Assembly: GCF_021654775.1 (NCBI RefSeq)
Contig: NZ_AP025343.1
Location: 2,943,501 to 3,007,500 of the forward strand
Direction of reading: 5' to 3'
Source of the DNA: Paenibacillus azoreducens
GTDB lineage: Bacteria; Bacillota; Bacilli; Paenibacillales; Paenibacillaceae
DNA length: 64,000 nt
Position numbers and translations under genes: made by a program. The first letter of the stretch is position 1; the number at the start of each line of letters is the position of its first letter. Positions 44,568 through 52,642 of the stretch are shown here, piece by piece. The notes beneath the pieces are model-generated. The model made no database searches. It had not been told where the DNA came from and worked only from the letters and a program-made list of their open reading frames with translations.

Positions 44568-44585
44568 AGGATTTTGCAAAATCCT
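44568..44585 (-). terminator. Palindromic hairpin between mntA and mntB
   Basis: AGGATTTTGCAAAATCCT is a perfect 18-bp palindrome directly after the mntA stop. It has no T-run, so it more likely limits read-through or protects the mntA mRNA, giving more binding protein than transporter. A near-identical hairpin ends the gene at 50186. Confidence 0.5.
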
Positions 44586-45556
44586 TATTTCAATGCTTCC
44601 ACGATCGTTTTGACGTTATGGCGGATCATGCCGAGGTAGGTGCCTTCCGTTGTTCCTTCCTCACCCATGGCATCGGAGAACAATTCTCCGCCAATTACCA
44701 GTTCATGCCCCTTTTCCTTGGCTCCTTGAATCACGGCGTCAATCGCTTTGCGCGGAACACTGGATTCAATAAAAACGGCTTTGATTTTATGCTCGACCAG
44801 GTAATCACGCAAATCGGTAACATCCTTTGTGCCAGCCTCGGAAGCCGTGCTGATGCCCTGCAGCCCCATAACCTTGATGCCGTAAGCTTGACCGAAGTAT
44901 CCGAAAGCGTCATGCGCCGTTACGAGCACGCGGCTTTGATCCGGAATAGTTTGGATCTGTTCGGCTACTTCCGCGTCAAGCTTCTCCAGTTCAGCCAAAT
45001 AGGCGTCGGCATTTTTTTTGTAGTCCTCGGTATGCTCCGGATCATATTTAATGAGCGAGTCCCGGACGCATTCGGTTGCTTTCATCCAATGTTTGACGTT
45101 AAACCAGATATGCGGGTCATATTCGGTATCCATGCCGTTTTCGGCTCCGCTTCGCAGGATGGAATGGTCGACATAATCCGAAACGGCGACGGTCATTTTC
45201 TTTTTGGCCATTTTTTCGAAAATTTCAACCATTTTACCTTCCAGATGCAGCCCGTTGTAGAAAATCACATCGGCCTGATCCAGTTTCTCGATATCTCCCT
45301 GCGAGGCTTTGTACAAATGCGGGTCGACCCCGGCTTTCATGAGTCCCGTCACGGCAACATGCTCGCCGCCGACCTGGCCGACAATATCGGTAATCATGCC
45401 GATGGTGGTCGTGATTTTGATCTTTCCAGAATCCGCTTCGGCTTCCTTTTTGCCGCTGCCGCAGGCGGTGACCACAGCCAGGCAGGCGATTAAAAGAAAT
45501 GTAAAGAGCAGCCTGTTTAAACCTGCGCTTCGTTTGAAATTTGGATTTTTGAACAT
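44585..45556 (-). CDS. mntA: Manganese-binding lipoprotein MntA
   Basis: A 323-residue TroA/PsaA-type binding protein. The signal peptide ends in the lipobox VVTAC (Cys about 32). The metal ligands of the family are placed as expected: His in DPHLYKAS, His in DPHIWFNVK, Glu in FIESSVP and Asp in GELFSDAMG. There is no His-rich loop, which favours Mn over Zn. The ATG at 45556 is chosen because AAGGAG then sits nine bases upstream; the earlier ATG at 45577 would put that site inside the gene. First gene of mntABCD. Anchored outside the membrane. Confidence 0.9.
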   Translation of the reverse strand: MFKNPNFKRSAGLNRLLFTFLLIACLAVVTACGSGKKEAEADSGKIKITTTIGMITDIVGQVGGEHVAVTGLMKAGVDPHLYKASQGDIEKLDQADVIFYNGLHLEGKMVEIFEKMAKKKMTVAVSDYVDHSILRSGAENGMDTEYDPHIWFNVKHWMKATECVRDSLIKYDPEHTEDYKKNADAYLAELEKLDAEVAEQIQTIPDQSRVLVTAHDAFGYFGQAYGIKVMGLQGISTASEAGTKDVTDLRDYLVEHKIKAVFIESSVPRKAIDAVIQGAKEKGHELVIGGELFSDAMGEEGTTEGTYLGMIRHNVKTIVEALK

Positions 45557-45640
45557 GTGTTGATTCTCCTTCTCCATGATTTTTGTTTAGAATATTTCCG
45601 GTTAAATCCGCCGGATATTTACAAGTTGGTCATTGATCAT

Positions 45641-45675
45641 GTTTCCTGAGGTAAAATATGTTTCCCTAAGTAAAA
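45641..45675 (-). promoter_or_regulatory. Two tandem MntR boxes upstream of mntA
   Basis: Read towards mntA, TTTTACTTAGGGAAAC (45660-45675) and TTTTACCTCAGGAAAC (45641-45656) both match the MntR consensus known from B. subtilis mntH and mntA (TTTGCNTNAGGAAAC-like). They lie 85-120 bases before the mntA start, as expected for repression by Mn-loaded MntR. The rest of the 45557-46098 gap shows no gene. Confidence 0.75.
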
Positions 45676-46038
45676 ATAAACCGCGTGCCAAGGCGCCCCG
45701 AGTCCAACCGATGACCAAGCTTCAATCGATCGGACAAGGAGTTTACCGATTAGAGTGGCGGTATGTATGGCTTGGATCAATAATTTAAATCTTAGTTCGC
45801 GGATCCCCGGAAGCAAGCATAATGATCTCCTCCTTACGTAAAACATGATTTTAATACTCATTCTCAATGGAGAGTAAAAAAATTTTCCTATAGGCAAAAC
45901 AATATTTGGTTGCTATTTTACATAATAATTTGGGGTCTTGCAATGAAAATTCGATATTTTTTAGCCGAATCGGGGATGATATATTTATACATACAAAAAT
46001 GTTTACATAAGGAAAAACAATTGGATCTATACAATAAA

Positions 46039-46049
46039 ATGATTATCAT
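46039..46049. promoter_or_regulatory. Fur-like palindrome upstream of the DeoR/SufR-type gene
   Basis: ATGATTATCAT is a palindromic half of a Fur/Zur-type box, 50 bases before the regulator start. It is short, so the match may be chance. Confidence 0.3.
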
Positions 46050-46098
46050 GTACACTTTGGGTGTCCGTTTCAAATGAATGACGGGAGGTATCTATAAG

Positions 46099-46746
46099 AT
46101 GTTAACGAAGCCGATACGTCAATCGTCAACAAGACGCGAAATAGTATTATTGCTCAAAAAAAGCGGAGCGCTGACCGTCCAGGAAATGTCAGAACAATTA
46201 GGGATTACGGGGATGGCAGTCCGGAGGCATTTGCTTGCTCTGCAGAAGGAGCATTATATCCGAATTGCGCTTCAGCGCCGGAACGGGCGCAAACCGACTT
46301 CCGTTTATACTCTTTCGAATGCGGCGGAAGCGCTGTTTCCGGATCAATACGATGCACTGGCGCTGGAGTTGCTGGAGAGCCTTCGCGATGCGAAAGGCGA
46401 TTTGTATATTGACATGTTGTTTGCGAAGAGAGCGGCAAAGCTTGCACAAAGATACGGCGAGTTATTGCAAGGGGACGATCTGGAAAAAAGGATACGAATA
46501 TTAGCCCAAATTCAGGATTCCGAGGGGTATATGACTAAGCTGGAGATGCGCGGAAATGGGCAGTACATGCTTGAGGAAGCGAATTGTCCGGTTTTGCAGA
46601 TTGCTGCCCATTATCCTCAGGTGTGCAGGTGCGAATTGGCATTGTTTTCCCGAGTGCTTGACGCCTATGTGGAACGTACGGAATGCATGGCGGAAGGGGG
46701 AACCAAATGCCGTTATCTCATTATGGAGAGGAGAAATCACCAGTGA
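46099..46746 (+). CDS. DeoR/SufR-like winged-helix regulator with a cysteine cluster
   Basis: A 215-residue regulator. The HTH (ALTVQEMSEQLGITGMAVRR, about 24-43) is of the type seen in SufR and related proteins. The C-terminal part (about 150-205) carries five cysteines: ANCPVLQ, VCRCELAL, TECMAEGG and TKCRYL. This pattern matches the Fe-S-binding end of SufR-like regulators, so it may sense iron-sulfur or redox state. GGGAGG ten bases upstream fixes the ATG at 46099. The next gene overlaps its stop (GTGA), so it is translationally coupled to a J-domain protein. Confidence 0.8.
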   Translation: MLTKPIRQSSTRREIVLLLKKSGALTVQEMSEQLGITGMAVRRHLLALQKEHYIRIALQRRNGRKPTSVYTLSNAAEALFPDQYDALALELLESLRDAKGDLYIDMLFAKRAAKLAQRYGELLQGDDLEKRIRILAQIQDSEGYMTKLEMRGNGQYMLEEANCPVLQIAAHYPQVCRCELALFSRVLDAYVERTECMAEGGTKCRYLIMERRNHQ

Positions 46747-47519
46747 ATCACGGAGATGGCAGCGCATTTGAAAATCGTGGACCCGTTGTCGTGCAAGAAG
46801 GATATTTGATCGAAATCGTAAACGCGCTAACCAACTTGATACCGGGCTGGACACGTAAGCTGCAAAGCGGAAGCCTCAAGCTGCAAGCAGCCGTTCAGAT
46901 CGGCAGCACACTCGACCGGGAGCGGCAGGAAGGTTTTCTGGAATTTGTAACCGACACGAATGTCCCGGACCTATATTGGGGCAAAATGATGCATGCTTTT
47001 GCGCTGGGGATGCCAGAATGGTCGATCCAACTTGTTCTAGGCATCTATAAGCTGGCCGGGAATACGAAAGCGGCGATTGTTATGTATAATGACCTTATGG
47101 ATCAATACGAGATCCTGATGCGGCAGTTCGAATATGAATTTTTGGAAGGGGAACTTCCAACCGAAGACGATGAGTTGGAACTTGCTCTGCAAACCGTGGA
47201 AAACGGACTTCGGGAGCTCGGCCGCCAGGCCGGCCATGATAAAAAGCGTTATAACCGTTCTTACGGCGATAGCTCCTCGTCTTCATCGGATATCGGGCCC
47301 GGCCCGCGGGAAGCTTCTTTTCAAACCATCATTGGCGTGGACGAAAACGCATCCTGGGAGGAGATCCGCAAGCAGAGCAGGCGTTTGTTAAAAAAACTCC
47401 ATCCAGACCGGGGCGGAAGCGCCTACTTGTTTCATTGGGTAAAAAAGGGGTATGATGCGGAAATTGCGAAAAACTCGAAGCTGGAGGCGTTTGACGAGAA
47501 AGGGGAGGGTAGATTTTAA
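46743..47519 (+). CDS. J-domain co-chaperone-like protein
   Basis: A 258-residue protein with a C-terminal J-like domain (about 205-255): FQTIIGVDENASWEEIRKQS, then KLHPDRGGSAYLF containing the essential HPD. A helical region precedes it and a Ser-rich linker (SSSSSS, about 195) connects the two. J-domains activate Hsp70 ATPases; the N-terminal part would supply the client. The GTG start at 46743 overlaps the preceding stop and has GAGAGGAG upstream. The pairing with a possible Fe-S-sensing regulator suggests a role in protein or Fe-S cluster maintenance (inference). Confidence 0.78.
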   Translation: MNHGDGSAFENRGPVVVQEGYLIEIVNALTNLIPGWTRKLQSGSLKLQAAVQIGSTLDRERQEGFLEFVTDTNVPDLYWGKMMHAFALGMPEWSIQLVLGIYKLAGNTKAAIVMYNDLMDQYEILMRQFEYEFLEGELPTEDDELELALQTVENGLRELGRQAGHDKKRYNRSYGDSSSSSSDIGPGPREASFQTIIGVDENASWEEIRKQSRRLLKKLHPDRGGSAYLFHWVKKGYDAEIAKNSKLEAFDEKGEGRF

Positions 47520-47693
47520 AGTTGCTAAGCGAAGCATAGGAATTATCAGATTAAGTCACATATAATCCCGTCATGAGCACTTTTTCAGCCATCCAAATTC
47601 GTTCTTTCATCCCAACAGCTTCTTCATTGATCGAAAACCTAATCAGGTGCTAAAGTTAAGAGTATCCATCATTTATTGTGAAAGGATAAAAAT

Positions 47694-48473
47694 ATGTTCT
47701 TTAAAAAAAGTTTGATTCACGAAATAAATCATCTCGTTAATGATTATTCTAAGACATTATCCTCGCCTATTGACTCTTTTTTGGAGCAACATATTCTCTC
47801 GTCCGATTTTTATGTAATCCTTGATGGACTAGAAGAGGTCGGCTATTATGCGATTCATCATGACGAATTGCTTACTCAATTTTACATCAAGCCATCATAT
47901 CTAAAGGTTGCTCAGGAGCTTTTCAGCAAAGTGATTGAAAATCATACTTTGAAGTCTCTATTTGTTCCGACCTGCGATGAACTGTATGTGAGCTTGGCCT
48001 TAGATAAAGACTTTCATGTCACCAAGCAAGCTTATTTCTTTCAAGATAGCCATATAGATTTGCCGGAGAAAGAATCGCTACAAGGTGATATTTTTGCTCC
48101 AGCTACATTGGATGATCTTATTCCTATGCAACAGATGTGCGGAGATTTTCTTGATCAGTATGAATACAGGATTACGAATGGAGAACTTTTCACCTATTAT
48201 AGAGGTTCTGTCCTGTTAGGAGTCGGGGTTCTTGAGAAGGGCAGAATTTTGAATGGATTGGCTAGCATAGGCATGTTTACGAATGAGAAATATCGCAATC
48301 AAGGCATTGGGAGAAACATCATTCTTAAATTAAGAAAATGGTGCTATAGCCATCAATTAGAACCAATTTGCGGCTGCTGGTATTATAACGAGGCGTCAAA
48401 AAGGACTTTAGAAAGTGCAGGAATGATTACAAAAACCCGACTTTTAAACATAAAGGTAAACCCATCTGAATAG
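47694..48473 (+). CDS. GNAT-family N-acetyltransferase
   Basis: A 259-residue protein with a C-terminal GNAT domain. The acetyl-CoA-binding motif A is MFTNEKYRNQGIGRNIILKL (about 198-217, with R/Q-x-x-G-x-G), and motif B holds YYNEASKRTLESAGM. The N-terminal 110 residues form a related but degenerate half, as in two-domain GNATs. The gene is AT-rich against its neighbours and uses AT-ending codons, which suggests acquisition. AAAGGATAAAAAT precedes the ATG. Substrate unknown. Confidence 0.85.
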   Translation: MFFKKSLIHEINHLVNDYSKTLSSPIDSFLEQHILSSDFYVILDGLEEVGYYAIHHDELLTQFYIKPSYLKVAQELFSKVIENHTLKSLFVPTCDELYVSLALDKDFHVTKQAYFFQDSHIDLPEKESLQGDIFAPATLDDLIPMQQMCGDFLDQYEYRITNGELFTYYRGSVLLGVGVLEKGRILNGLASIGMFTNEKYRNQGIGRNIILKLRKWCYSHQLEPICGCWYYNEASKRTLESAGMITKTRLLNIKVNPSE

Positions 48474-48576
48474 TTTAAAAAACTTGCTAAGTCGGGGTAG
48501 TTGACTTCACGATGAAACCGATCGCGGATCTGTTACGTAATATGCCTTATGAAACGTGCAGGCAGGAGGAATATAT

Positions 48577-48981
48577 ATGTCAGGTCAGGGATCGACAACT
48601 CGCGGTGCATTGGTATGGTCAGGCAGAAAATGCACGATCTTCGGTTTGCCGCTCTCGTTCACCAAATATTTTGTGTATGAAAAGAGATTGGTTACAAGAC
48701 GGGGATTGTTCTCTTTGGTCGAAGATGAGCTTGATTTTTACAAAGTATTGGATAAAAGTCTGGAACTGCCGTTCTGGCAGCGCATATTTGGCTGCGGTTC
48801 GATTCATTTGAATGTAGCGGACGTGGATACGCCGATCAAAATATTGACATCCATTAAACATCCCCGCGATGTATACGACCGTATCGATCAAATCGTAACC
48901 GGATTGACCGCAAACCAGAATTCAATGCGTACGGCAGCCAGCATTTTGGGTTCGGTTAACCAAGGCGAGTTTTTCAATTAA
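48577..48981 (+). CDS. Small PH-domain-like protein
   Basis: A 134-residue protein whose core (about 25-105) fits the bacterial PH-like (bPH2) fold: strand pattern FTKYFVYEKRLVTRRGLFSLVEDELDFYKV, then RIFGCGSIHLNVADVDTPI and a closing helix PRDVYDRIDQIVTG. Such domains bind membranes or proteins in stress responses. AGGAGGA precedes the ATG at 48577 by six bases. Its own terminator follows. No partner genes are evident. Confidence 0.75.
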   Translation: MSGQGSTTRGALVWSGRKCTIFGLPLSFTKYFVYEKRLVTRRGLFSLVEDELDFYKVLDKSLELPFWQRIFGCGSIHLNVADVDTPIKILTSIKHPRDVYDRIDQIVTGLTANQNSMRTAASILGSVNQGEFFN

Positions 48982-49035
48982 GGAATTTGAATTTGCAGCC
49001 CAGAATGAATTGCAAATTTGACTTTCACTGCTCCG

Positions 49036-49066
49036 AAGGCAATCTTCCATCCGAAGGTTGCCTTTT
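49036..49066 (+). terminator. Terminator after the PH-domain gene
   Basis: AAGGCAATCTT (49036-49046) pairs with AAGGTTGCCTT (49054-49064; one wobble), followed by TTG. Confidence 0.75.
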
Positions 49067-49105
49067 GTCGTTGGCTCGCGCGGTTAAAGAGAAGAGCTTG
49101 GACAA

Positions 49106-49231
49106 ATGACCGATTTCGACCTGCTCTCGATAATGCGCAAGCAATCGATGTACATCGAACGCCTGAAGCATACGGGACGCGAAGACGCGGTGGAAGAATT
49201 GATGAGGCGCCATCCGCGGGAATTTGCGTAA
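49106..49231 (+). CDS. Small 41-residue ORF
   Basis: ATG at 49106 to TAA at 49229-49231. The amino-acid mix is protein-like and charged (MYIERLKHTGREDAVEEL in the centre, FLLS-type start MTDFDLLSIM), and codon use is like the neighbours. The ribosome site is weak (AAGAG 14 bases off, GGA adjacent). It may be a small gene or a shortened remnant. The rest of 48982-49411 is non-coding. Confidence 0.35.
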   Translation: MTDFDLLSIMRKQSMYIERLKHTGREDAVEELMRRHPREFA

Positions 49232-49411
49232 TTTTATCCCGGTCGTTTTCAGTTTGTTTTCCGGCAAAAAGTCGGAGTTATCAAGTTTTTAGAGGAATAA
49301 TGTTGTAATATTTTGCTAACTGTCCTATGATAAAAGTAATAAATTTTGCAAAATTCGATATTTTTCGCTATCGTTTTTTGCGATATTCCATGCTTAAGAG
49401 GTGTTGAAGAG

Positions 49412-49954
49412 ATGAAGAAAATGATTGGCCTGCTGGTAATGCTGCTTGTTCTTTTACCGTATCAATCGGCATTTGCAGCAACCGCAACAACTTCTACGGC
49501 ATCCGTAGAGAAAGAGTATTTCAAGGATTACAAGGACAAAGTCAAAGAAGTAAGAAATGCGCAAAAAGCGCTCACCGCCGCATTGTGTACCAACCTGACC
49601 GAATTGAACAATAAGGTCAAGGCTTCAAACGACAAGTACAACAGTTTGGTGAAAAGCAAAGCAAGCAAAGAACTGATTGCCCAAGCGAAAGCGCAGAAGA
49701 CTGCGGACCGTAAAGTGCTGAGCGAGGCGAAAAAGGTGTGCAGCAAAAAGGTGAATGAAATCAAAAAGGCAAGCAATCTTGAGCTTAAACAGCTGGATAA
49801 ATACAAAAGAGAACTCGCGAATGTTATTAAACTGCATTTGAAGGGGAAAGATCAGATGTCTGCGGATGAATTCAATCGCCGGGTTACCGAAGGACAAAGC
49901 TACATAAGTGCAACATTTGATAAAATTATAACCAACCTGAAGTCGGCAAGATAA
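49412..49954 (+). CDS. Secreted lysine-rich helical protein
   Basis: A 180-residue exported protein. The signal peptide is MKKMIGLLVMLLVLLPYQ with cleavage near AFAATA. The mature part is almost entirely helical, rich in Lys, Glu, Ala and Asn (EYFKDYKDKVKEVRNAQKAL), and likely a coiled coil. Two cysteines (about 60 and 112) could form a disulfide. No enzymatic motif is seen and the family is not recognised. The ATG at 49412 is chosen because the signal peptide starts there and AAGAGGTG lies upstream. It is followed by a strong terminator. Confidence 0.7.
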   Translation: MKKMIGLLVMLLVLLPYQSAFAATATTSTASVEKEYFKDYKDKVKEVRNAQKALTAALCTNLTELNNKVKASNDKYNSLVKSKASKELIAQAKAQKTADRKVLSEAKKVCSKKVNEIKKASNLELKQLDKYKRELANVIKLHLKGKDQMSADEFNRRVTEGQSYISATFDKIITNLKSAR

Positions 49955-50001
49955 TATCCAAGCTAAACGTTGTCTCTCGCCGCTGCATGCAATCAAACAA
50001 C

Positions 50002-50047
50002 AATAACCGTTTCCCGTCTTTTACGGTCAGGGAGCGGTTATTTTTTT
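50002..50047 (+). terminator. Terminator after the Lys-rich secreted protein gene
   Basis: AATAACCG/CGGTTATT outer arms with inner TCCC/GGGA, followed by seven T. Strong. Confidence 0.88.
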
Positions 50048-50056
50048 GCACAAACA

Positions 50057-50126
50057 AAATCCTCTTTCGTCAAGCATCGGGAAGATCGCTTTAAGCGACC
50101 GCCTCTTGCCTTCAAAAAGAGGATTT
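50057..50126. other. Long-range inverted repeat between convergent genes
   Basis: AAATCCTCTTT (50057-50067) pairs perfectly with AAAGAGGATTT (50116-50126), enclosing a CGCTTtaAGCG hairpin near 50087-50096. The gap is between convergent genes, so a bidirectional terminator or structured RNA is possible. Confidence 0.35.
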
Positions 50127-50167
50127 ATACGATTTATCTCCCGTTTGTTCAACGGGTGTTTTAATTC

Positions 50168-50186
50168 AGGATTTTTACAAAATCCT
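50168..50186 (-). terminator. Palindrome at the end of the YjgB-like gene
   Basis: AGGATTTT-TAC-AAAATCCT starts at the stop codon of the minus-strand gene and mirrors the hairpin found after mntA (44568-44585). A T-run is lacking. Confidence 0.45.
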
Positions 50187-50776
50187 CACTTGGCTAACAG
50201 ATTAATATGGTCCAAATCGGTGCTGCTGTTGAAAATAAACTCCAGTTTATAATTTCCGCGGATATACGTGAGCTTCGTTTGTTTCGTCTTTCCGTTTTTA
50301 ATTGTTGTTGTGGAATTAGGAGCAAACCAATGCTTCTTCACCATGCTCATCGTAATGCCGCCGATATTGGTTTGGCGTTCAATGCTGGTGCCGAAATATC
50401 GGATCTCGCGAATTTTATCGGATTGATATGAGATGGCGTAGCCAGGATTCCCCATATTGGGGCTGTATACGTCATAGCCGGTTGCATTTTTTCTGGCTTC
50501 CTCAGGTTCGCCGATGGCTTTAAAGACATCCTTCCGGGTGCTTTTTCCAATCGTCAGGTTGCTTACTGCTCCCGGAAACTGTCCTTTCAAAGCTGGTTTA
50601 TAAAAGCTGTTTAACGTTTGGAGCGCATGTGCGGAAGCGTAGTTGTCCTGTTTTGCGGCCGCAGCTTCTACTTGATGTACCGGAAAAACCGAAGAATTCG
50701 CCAGAGTTGCGCCAATTCCGACAACGCCTGCAACTGCAAAGGCAGCCCAAACTTTTTTCGCTGATTTAAACTTCAT
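50186..50776 (-). CDS. Exported DUF4309/YjgB-like protein
   Basis: A 196-residue exported protein. Signal peptide: basic MKFKSAKKVW, hydrophobic core AAFAVAGVVGIGATL, cleavage near VEAAAA. The mature part (about 55-196) has GQFPGAVSNLTIGKSTRKDV and YAISYQSDKIREIRYFGT, the pattern I associate with B. subtilis YjgB/DUF4309 proteins. Their function is unknown; stress-related in B. subtilis as I recall. The ATG at 50776 is chosen since AAGGAGAGG precedes it and the signal peptide starts there. It is monocistronic. Confidence 0.72.
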   Translation of the reverse strand: MKFKSAKKVWAAFAVAGVVGIGATLANSSVFPVHQVEAAAAKQDNYASAHALQTLNSFYKPALKGQFPGAVSNLTIGKSTRKDVFKAIGEPEEARKNATGYDVYSPNMGNPGYAISYQSDKIREIRYFGTSIERQTNIGGITMSMVKKHWFAPNSTTTIKNGKTKQTKLTYIRGNYKLEFIFNSSTDLDHINLLAK

Positions 50777-51041
50777 GTTGGATCCTCTCCTTGTACCATG
50801 TATTAACCACATGTTTTCTATATCAAACCTAAAGCCAAAACTCATTCTAAATCATAGTAAAATCGGAAAGTTATTGTGTTACGAACTTATGAAAACATGA
50901 TGTCATTTTTGACATATTGAGTGTAAAGTTGATTAAAGATATTCATTGCCTATATCCCGGACATCGCCAATGATATGATTTTACATATCAGATGCGCAGC
51001 TGATGTATTCATAATTTCAAAGTCGAAAAGGGGATAGAAGG

Positions 51042-51746
51042 ATGGGGAAGGATAATATCATTAAATCGATGCTTCCTGAAACGGTAAGTATGACGCCGAA
51101 AGGATTTATTGCAGATGAATTAAACCCAAAACAGTTTGCAGATTGCCACGTATTGTTTTTTGACAATATTTTGGAAATTAGTTCATCAGATATTGCGGGG
51201 TTAGAAGGTTATGGAGAGTTTAATGATGATTGTAAAACAGAGTATGGAACCTGCAGGGAATTTCTGATTGATACGTTTTCAGAAGATAAAGAGGGGTATT
51301 GGTATAATTGGAGAGAAATGTTTGAAACGACGGTTTTAGATCGGGGATTTGTCGAAAAATACTTGGGGGAAATGAAGGACAGAATTGATTATTGTGAAGG
51401 GAAACGTTATTTGGTTAATAATAATACGTTTTTTGAAATTATGATCACGGATGGAAAAACAACGGTCGGTTTTCCGGACTGGAGCAGATCCGGCATATGC
51501 GATTTTCTCTTGGATTTTGCCATTATGGACTTAAATAAGCCTTACTTACACATACCGGAATTGTTCGTCGAGTATTGCAAGAAAAGGGACATCGTCATAC
51601 CGGATTTTAAAGAAAGATTCTTATGCATGGCTTATTATAAAGGGATTGATACCTTGCGTTGGCATGCATCAATTGATGACACAGAATCCTGCATGTCCAT
51701 TATGAAATCAGTCAGTCAACTGAAAGATCGAATATACGCCTTATAA
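51042..51746 (+). CDS. APH-like protein lacking catalytic residues
   Basis: A 234-residue protein. Its C-terminal half aligns by eye with aminoglycoside-phosphotransferase/hygromycin kinase proteins: GKRYLVNNNTFFEIMITDGK where active enzymes have a His-Gly-Asp/His-x-Asp core and Asn, then VGFPDWSRSGICDFLLDFA in place of the DFG-like Asp strand. The HxD catalytic base is replaced by N-N-N and the glycine-rich N-lobe is missing. It is therefore probably a pseudokinase or a degenerating gene. GAAGG precedes the ATG. AT-rich; 11 bp before the next gene, so they are likely co-transcribed. Confidence 0.65.
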   Translation: MGKDNIIKSMLPETVSMTPKGFIADELNPKQFADCHVLFFDNILEISSSDIAGLEGYGEFNDDCKTEYGTCREFLIDTFSEDKEGYWYNWREMFETTVLDRGFVEKYLGEMKDRIDYCEGKRYLVNNNTFFEIMITDGKTTVGFPDWSRSGICDFLLDFAIMDLNKPYLHIPELFVEYCKKRDIVIPDFKERFLCMAYYKGIDTLRWHASIDDTESCMSIMKSVSQLKDRIYAL

Positions 51747-51757
51747 ATGGTGAATTT

Positions 51758-52471
51758 ATGAAATATGAAAATGCGAGTGATATATTACCTGAGGAACTGC
51801 TAAAAGAAATCCAGAAATACGCGGCAGGGAAACTTCTTTATATTCCTGCAGAGGAAAAAAGGGCTTGGGGCGAAATGTCCGGTTACCGAAATCAATTGCA
51901 GAGACGTAATTTCATGATTCGCAACAAATATGCACATGGTATGACGGTTTCGGAGCTTGCGGACGAATACTTCCTATCCTTGGATTCCATTAAGAAAATC
52001 ATATATTCGAAGAAAAATGATAGAAATTTAACGTATTTTCCGACTGTAGAATCGGCTGTGAAATATGCAAGTGTCGGGATGCTCGAAGAATGGATTCAAT
52101 GTTATCTGTTGCTTACCCGAAAAGTTGTTCACAGTTTACATGACTTCACGGAAGGAGATCATCTATATTTCGGAGTCGTTAAGTTTCCACTGCGTCTTAT
52201 TCGGCGTGATGGAATTGAGATGAGGGAAGGCCGTACCAATACTGATGAAGAAGATGATCATGCATCTGCTCTCCCACCGCTTCTTATTCAATATGAAGAA
52301 GGAAAATTTTATTGCATTGAACAGAAAGAATTGTTAGCTGTATTAAAACAACGCAAAGTAAACGCTTATCCGACCATAATCGTTTTGAAAGGAAATGCCG
52401 ATTACAAAATATTTATGAAAAACTATGGAAAAATATTATTTTTTATTGATAACTATGATTTTGATGAATGA
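51758..52471 (+). CDS. CD3324-like HTH protein with an added C-terminal domain
   Basis: A 237-residue protein. Residues 1-85 (ASDILPEELLKEIQKYAAGK and MTVSELADEYFLSLDSIKKI) match the small CD3324/YraL-like HTH proteins that are normally about 90 residues. Here roughly 150 residues follow (DHLYFGVVKFPLRLIRRDG, then KEL and NYDFDE ends), of no recognised family, so it looks like a fusion or effector-bearing variant. It begins 11 bp after the APH-like gene. The ribosome site is weak (GGTGA). Probably a DNA-binding regulator. Confidence 0.7.
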   Translation: MKYENASDILPEELLKEIQKYAAGKLLYIPAEEKRAWGEMSGYRNQLQRRNFMIRNKYAHGMTVSELADEYFLSLDSIKKIIYSKKNDRNLTYFPTVESAVKYASVGMLEEWIQCYLLLTRKVVHSLHDFTEGDHLYFGVVKFPLRLIRRDGIEMREGRTNTDEEDDHASALPPLLIQYEEGKFYCIEQKELLAVLKQRKVNAYPTIIVLKGNADYKIFMKNYGKILFFIDNYDFDE

Positions 52472-52485
52472 ACATCAGGAACACG

Positions 52486-52517
52486 AACAGGCTGCCAATA
52501 CTTCGGCAGTCTGTTTT
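52486..52517 (+). terminator. Terminator after the HTH fusion gene
   Basis: AACAGGCTGCC/GGCAGTCTGTT stem with one wobble and a TTTT run. A second hairpin with TTTTG (GACCG..CGGTC) follows at 52550-52576. Confidence 0.8.
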
Positions 52518-52642
52518 GCTAACGTTGAATTACCGACCATCGGCAAGCGGACCGCCGACTACTTCGACGGTCTTTTGTGCAAAATTTAGGGGAACAGCAC
52601 TTAAGTACAATCATTTTACTTGAGATGTGCCTTTACTTTTCC

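Noticed and set aside
44537..45493. A 318-codon plus-strand open frame
   Set aside because: It lies antisense to mntA. The minus-strand product has a lipobox and all metal ligands, so the plus frame is a shadow.
49018..49308. A 96-codon plus frame spanning the terminator after the PH-domain gene
   Set aside because: It runs through a terminator hairpin and its composition is not protein-like; the 41-codon frame inside it in another phase is better.
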